Source: Vulcanimicrobiota bacterium (GTDB taxonomy: Bacteria > Vulcanimicrobiota > Vulcanimicrobiia > Vulcanimicrobiales > Vulcanimicrobiaceae). Taken from it: DNA of 38,434 bases. Location: NCBI GenBank assembly GCA_019236975.1, contig JAFAHZ010000234.1:1-38434 (forward strand), given 5' to 3'. Each line of letters begins with the position of its first letter. The stretch's first letter is position 1. Positions 35,074 through 38,434 of this stretch are shown in pieces. The position numbers were made by a program, and so were the translations under genes. The notes under the pieces were generated by a model, which saw only the letters and a program-made list of their open reading frames with translations, was not told the origin of the DNA and searched no databases.

Positions 35074-35690
35074 GTTACTTTCTCGATCACCCGGCGCGCG
35101 TCGGCTCGCTGACGCTGGCACACGTCGAGCTGGTGGCGGTCGCGCTGATCGCTGCATGCGCGATCGCTTTGCCGCTCGGGTTGCTCGCGGCACGCCGCCC
35201 GGCGCTTTCGGGATGGCTGCTCGGCGCGCTCGGAGCGCTGTACACCATTCCGAGTCTCGCGCTGTTGGCGCTGCTCGTCGAAGCCGCGGGGCTCGGACCG
35301 GCACCGATCGTCGTGGCGTTGGTTCTCTACGCGCAGTTCATGCTCGCGCGTAACGTCGTCGCCGGCATTACCGGCGTGGATCGCGCGCAAGTCGATGCGG
35401 CGCGGGGACTCGGCATGTCGCCGCCGCAAATTCTCGTCCGCGTCGAAATACCCCAAGCGCTGCCGGTGATGATCGGCGGCGTCCGGGTCGCAGCGATCGC
35501 CTCGATCGCGATCGCGACGCTGGGCGGCTACGTCGGCGCCGGCGGATTAGGCGTGCTGATTTTCAACGGGCTGACGCTGCATCAGCCGTCGATGATCGTC
35601 GCCGGCAGCCTCGCCGCGTCGATACTCGCGATCGTTGCCGACGGGCTCTTGCGATTGGCGGAGCGTTCTGCGCGCGCAGCCTTGGCCTGA
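35070..35690 (+). CDS. second osmoprotectant-type ABC transporter permease
   Basis: A 206-residue homologue of the first permease in the operon, with similar helix layout: VELVAVALIAACAIALPLGLL, GALGALYTIPSLALLALLVE, the loop AQVDAARGLGMSPPQIL and ASIAIATLGGYVGAGGLGVLI. Two distinct permeases, as in OpuC or YehW/YehY systems, probably form a heterodimer. Start GTG 35070 overlaps the ATPase stop as GTGA. Its 3' end overlaps 109 bases of the convergent gene on the other strand. Confidence 0.92.
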   Translation: MSYFLDHPARVGSLTLAHVELVAVALIAACAIALPLGLLAARRPALSGWLLGALGALYTIPSLALLALLVEAAGLGPAPIVVALVLYAQFMLARNVVAGITGVDRAQVDAARGLGMSPPQILVRVEIPQALPVMIGGVRVAAIASIAIATLGGYVGAGGLGVLIFNGLTLHQPSMIVAGSLAASILAIVADGLLRLAERSARAALA

Positions 35691-36808
35691 TCGGCCGGAA
35701 TCAGAAAGAGCGCGGCCTGCAAATACGCGAGCGTGCTTTCGGCACCCATGTTTTGATTGAGGCCGGCGGGCGTGATACCGTCGCAACACGACCCGGTATC
35801 CTCGTCCGCGAGCGCAACGTCCGCGACGTTGTTGCCGGTAAACCATTCGAACGCAACGTGAGCGTCGTCGAGGTAGCGCGCGTCGCGCGTCCAGCGCAAC
35901 GCGGCCAAGAACGCGTCGACCATGGCGGCGGCTTCCAGCGGCTGCTGGTCGTACACTGGCCGCTCTTCGCCGCGCCGATACCAACCGGGAGCGCCGATCG
36001 GAACGAAGCGGTCGCCCGGCTGCGTGATGCCGCGAAGAAATCGTAACGCGGCCAAACCCGTTTCCGCAAAGACCGGCTCGCGCAGCGCCGACGCCGCGCG
36101 CAGCATCGCTTCCGGCAAACGCGCGTTGTCGTACGCCATCACCGGTTCCCACCAGAGCCAGTCCGGCGCGGCGTTGCGAAGGAACTCAAATCGCATCGAT
36201 GCCGCCATGGCGTACAGCGTTTCGCGCGCCCAGCGCAGCACGTGTTGGTCGACGGTGCGCGACGGCGACGGCCGCACCGGCGATGCCTCGGCGGGATCCA
36301 CCAGCGCGGCCAAACCTAACATCGCATACGAGCGCGCGTGAGGTGTCGTCAGCGCTCCCACCGCGTGCGAAATCGTTGCGAGCTGCTCCCACGCCGCCGC
36401 ACGCCACGCATCGTGCGGCGCGCACGCCGCAGTAACGCCGAGCGCCCAGATCAACCGTCCGACCGACTCGGGCGACGCGCACTCGTCGGTAAATGTGCCG
36501 GATCGGTCCATAACGTTGTGGTAGCACGGTGCGTCGGCAGAGGCGTCGCTAAAAAACTCCAGCGCGAGTTCGCCCAAGCGCTCGGCGACCGGATCGGCCT
36601 CGCCTTCGCGCAGGTACGCGACCGCGACCAATAGCGCGCGCGCGTTGTCGTCCAAACAGAAACCGGACTCGAGATCGGGCTTCCGGCCGTTGGTGAACTG
36701 AATGATTCCGTGATCGCCGGTGAGCTTGTGCGCGTGAACCAACGACGGAAGAAGCGGCTGCTTGGTACGGAACGGCAGCGACCCAGAGATGACGCTCTGC
36801 TCTTGCAT
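35582..36808 (-). CDS. (alpha/alpha)6-barrel protein, probable glycan-related
   Basis: 408 residues, mostly helical. The segment HKLTGDHGIIQFTNGRKPDLESGFCLDDNARALLVA matches a family often seen beside, or fused to, GT4 glycosyltransferases (for example variants reading LTDDTGIIQH...GYCLDDNARAL). It also has SPESVGRLIWALG, WLWWEPVMAYDNARLPEAML and YDQQPLEAAAMVDAFLAALR, resembling glycosidase-type alpha/alpha barrels. No reaction can be assigned. The last 36 residues lie antisense to the ABC permease 3' end, an overlap of 109 bases. Confidence 0.75.
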   Translation of the reverse strand: MQEQSVISGSLPFRTKQPLLPSLVHAHKLTGDHGIIQFTNGRKPDLESGFCLDDNARALLVAVAYLREGEADPVAERLGELALEFFSDASADAPCYHNVMDRSGTFTDECASPESVGRLIWALGVTAACAPHDAWRAAAWEQLATISHAVGALTTPHARSYAMLGLAALVDPAEASPVRPSPSRTVDQHVLRWARETLYAMAASMRFEFLRNAAPDWLWWEPVMAYDNARLPEAMLRAASALREPVFAETGLAALRFLRGITQPGDRFVPIGAPGWYRRGEERPVYDQQPLEAAAMVDAFLAALRWTRDARYLDDAHVAFEWFTGNNVADVALADEDTGSCCDGITPAGLNQNMGAESTLAYLQAALFLIPADQAKAARAERSANRKSPSATIASIDAARLPATIIDG

Positions 36809-36853
36809 GAGCGCTGCGTACCCGTTCGCGGGATATTCATAACGAACGAGGTT

Positions 36854-37156
36854 TTAGATGGAACGGGCTATCGCTTGCTTGACGGCACGGATCGCCTTTT
36901 CGTCGCGCTTGTAAAACGTCCACTGCTTGATGCGCTTGCCGACGATCAGGCCCGCCAGCGTCAACACCTTGAGGTGCTCGCTCGCGGTCGGCTGGCTCAC
37001 GCCGAGCTTCTCCGCAATGAAACCGCCGCAGACGCCGTCCTTGACGAGGTCGCCGTCGACCTGCGGGGGGAAATGAGCGCGCGGATCTTTCAGCCACTCC
37101 AAAATCGCCAAACGGCGCTCGTTGGCCAGCGCGCGCAAAGCGCGCTCCATAGACAT
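36854..37156 (-). CDS. ArsR-family winged-helix regulator
   Basis: A 100-residue one-domain regulator. RALANERRLAILEWLKDP, GFIAEKLGVSQPTASEHLKVL (recognition helix) and AGLIVGKRIKQWTFYKRDE (wing) are clear. It lacks the metal-binding CVCx/CxC motif of ArsR/SmtB, although Cys43 (approximate) precedes the helix-turn-helix. Divergent from the dehydratase-RidA genes by 28 bases, so they are the probable targets. A TTGACA/CAAAAT promoter is placed for leaderless transcription of this gene. ATG 37150 is an alternative start. Confidence 0.92.
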   Translation of the reverse strand: MSMERALRALANERRLAILEWLKDPRAHFPPQVDGDLVKDGVCGGFIAEKLGVSQPTASEHLKVLTLAGLIVGKRIKQWTFYKRDEKAIRAVKQAIARSI

Positions 37157-37162
37157 ATTGCC

Positions 37163-37191
37163 ATTTTGCTAAATACCGAATAGAATGTCAA
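37163..37191 (-). promoter_or_regulatory. promoter of the ArsR-type gene, leaderless layout
   Basis: On the minus strand TTGACA (37191-37186), 17-base spacer, CAAAAT (37168-37163). A start point 7 bases further on is the A of ATG 37156. The -35 box lies across the divergent dehydratase start codon (ATG 37185-37187). Binding of either regulator or polymerase here could affect both genes. Confidence 0.55.
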
Positions 37192-38129
37192 GCACGATGC
37201 TTTACCAATCGACCATCGACCGCGCCGGAATCGTCGAAACGGCGTACCGGATCGAGCCCTACGTCCGCCGGACGCCCGTCGTCGCCGCCTCGGCGGTTCC
37301 CGCCGACGCCGTCCTGAAGCTCGAGCTGCTGCAGCACGCCGGCTCGTTCAAGGCGCGCGGCGCCTTCTCCAATCTTCTCTCGCGTGCGATCCCGCCGGCC
37401 GGCGTCGCAGCGGCTTCGGGCGGCAACCACGGTGCGGCCGTCGCCTATGCGGCGATGCGCCTGGGCGTGCGCGCTCGCATATTCGTTCCCGCGTCCTCGT
37501 CGGCTCCGAAGGTTGCACGAATCCGCGCGTACGGCGCGGAGCTGGTGCAGACCGGCGATCGCTACTCCGATACGATCGAAGCGCACGACGCTTACGTAGC
37601 CGAAAGCGGCGCGCTCGTGGTGCACGCGTTCGATCAAGTCGAGACGATCCTCGGCACCGGTACGCTCGGCATGGAGATCGAGCAGCAGGTACCGGACGCG
37701 ACCACCGTGCTCGTTCCGGTCGGCGGCGGCGGATTGATTTCCGGCATCGCCGCGTGGTTCGCCGGAACGAACGTTCGGATCGTCGGCGTCGAGCCCGAAG
37801 GGGCACCGACGCTCGCCTACGCACTCGAAGCGGGACGCCCCGTCGACGCTCCTACCGGTAGCATCGCTTACGACTCACTGGCGCCGGCCCGCATCGGCGA
37901 TCTCAACTTTCCGATCCTGGCGCGCAACGTCGAGCGCGTGGTTTTGGTCAGCGACGATCAGATCGTTGCGGCACAGCGCCACCTCTGGCACCACCACACG
38001 ATCGTCGCTGACCCCGGCGGGGCGGCTACGTTGGCCGCGCTGCTCTCGGGGCGTTACGTTGCACCGGAAGGCGAGCGAGTCTGCGCGATCGTCAGCGGCG
38101 GCAATAGCGTTGCGGTGAACTTCGCATGA
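37185..38129 (+). CDS. PLP-dependent serine/threonine dehydratase
   Basis: A 314-residue fold-type II PLP enzyme without an ACT regulatory domain, so of the catabolic or serine-racemase-like type. Lys56 in HAGSFKARGAF carries PLP; ASGGNHGAAVAYAA and VPVGGGGLISGIAAW are the phosphate-binding and glycine loops; CAIVSGGNSVAVNF is the C-terminal element. It would deaminate threonine or serine, releasing 2-aminocrotonate or 2-aminoacrylate. RidA, which clears these, is the next gene, overlapping by ATGA. ATG 37197 is a possible alternative start. Confidence 0.92.
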   Translation: MSSTMLYQSTIDRAGIVETAYRIEPYVRRTPVVAASAVPADAVLKLELLQHAGSFKARGAFSNLLSRAIPPAGVAAASGGNHGAAVAYAAMRLGVRARIFVPASSSAPKVARIRAYGAELVQTGDRYSDTIEAHDAYVAESGALVVHAFDQVETILGTGTLGMEIEQQVPDATTVLVPVGGGGLISGIAAWFAGTNVRIVGVEPEGAPTLAYALEAGRPVDAPTGSIAYDSLAPARIGDLNFPILARNVERVVLVSDDQIVAAQRHLWHHHTIVADPGGAATLAALLSGRYVAPEGERVCAIVSGGNSVAVNFA

Positions 38130-38434
38130 TCGAACGCATCCAGCCGGGCACGCGCATGAGCAAAGCCGTGATTCACAACGGAACGGTCTACGTCGCCGGG
38201 CAGGTTTCCGGCGACGCAGCAGACGTCGCGGGGCAGACGCAACAGGTGCTTGCGAAAATCGACGCGATACTCGCCGCGGCCAAGACCGACAAGTCGAAGG
38301 TGCTCTTTGCCAACGTCTGGCTCGCCGACATCGCATCGTTCGACGAGATGAATGCAGTTTGGGATGCTTGGATTTTGCCCGGCAGTCCTCCGGCGCGCGC
38401 TACCGTCGAAGCGCACCTGGCCTCGCCTTCCTAC
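38126..38434 (+). CDS. ridA: RidA-family enamine/imine deaminase (partial at window end)
   Basis: The first 103 residues of a YjgF/YER057c/UK114 protein, open at the window edge. RidA hydrolyses reactive enamines/imines from PLP enzymes, protecting other PLP enzymes. VIHNGTVYVAGQV, DAADVAGQTQQVLAKIDAIL, FANVWLADIASFDEMNAVWDAW and PPARATVEAHLASP (with the substrate Arg) are all present. ATGA overlap with the dehydratase makes a source-and-clearance pair. Confidence 0.97.
   Translation, partial: MIERIQPGTRMSKAVIHNGTVYVAGQVSGDAADVAGQTQQVLAKIDAILAAAKTDKSKVLFANVWLADIASFDEMNAVWDAWILPGSPPARATVEAHLASPSY

Overview
This window is GC-rich, gene-dense bacterial chromosome with about 36 protein genes and no rRNA, tRNA, CRISPR array, insertion sequence or phage genes that I can see. 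Two TonB-dependent receptors and many lipoproteins imply a Gram-negative-type (diderm) cell. The homodimeric-type pyruvate dehydrogenase, the aconitase and the lipoprotein/receptor repertoire suit an aerobic heterotroph. Lipoproteins built from 'LYVA' propeller blades and TonB receptors with an N-terminal carboxypeptidase-like domain remind me of Candidatus Eremiobacterota (WPS-2); that assignment is an inference, not a database result. Genes are tightly packed: ATGA, GTGA or TTGA start/stop overlaps are the rule. No stretch over about 150 bases lacks a gene.

Layout. 1-5153 (+): end of aceE, aceF, a propeller lipoprotein, a remnant of a second aceF 3' end, an ABC peptide-type binding protein and a VOC protein. 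5150-11276 (-): one compact run transcribed VTT membrane protein > RNase D > aconitase > TMEM175-like protein > WYL regulator. 11283-11702 (+): a VKOR-family protein, followed by a hairpin-rich convergent region. 11849-12921 (-): a secreted unknown and an RpiB-like isomerase. 12962-14439 (+): Nudix hydrolase and metallo-beta-lactamase protein. 14418-16377 (-): amino-acid permease and a secreted NTF2-like protein. 16403-17011 (+): a cysteine-rich lipoprotein. 17008-21160 (-): membrane protein, TonB receptor and MDR oxidoreductase. 21215-22917 (+): small membrane protein, BolA, monothiol glutaredoxin and rhodanese, probably an Fe-S/sulfur-handling operon. 22922-25727: Uma2 nuclease (-), EVE protein and cystathionine lyase (+), a lipoprotein (-). 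25847-30573: a phosphoesterase (+) convergent with a second TonB receptor (-). 30690-32798 (-): polyphosphate kinase. 32823-35690 (+): a four-gene osmoprotectant-type ABC importer. 35582-37156 (-): an alpha/alpha-barrel protein and an ArsR-type regulator. 37185-38434 (+): a PLP-dependent dehydratase and RidA, running off the window.

The strongest anomalies are at the left end. Both interdomain linkers of AceF are built from dispersed-repeat DNA of the kind usually found between genes, in opposite orientations, and one copy has expanded into six 27-base tandem units that stay in frame. Just downstream, the lipoprotein gene is flanked by two versions of the aceF 3' end that encode 12 of 13 identical residues but differ mainly at synonymous positions, a likely recombination scar. 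Elsewhere, two genes (TMEM175-like and the permease) have conserved N-termini that reach the upstream stop codon with no ATG/GTG/TTG available. Several divergent gene pairs sit only 6-40 bases apart, and the arsR-like gene has a promoter placed for leaderless transcription. The VKOR-like and RpiB-like proteins have each lost family-defining catalytic residues.
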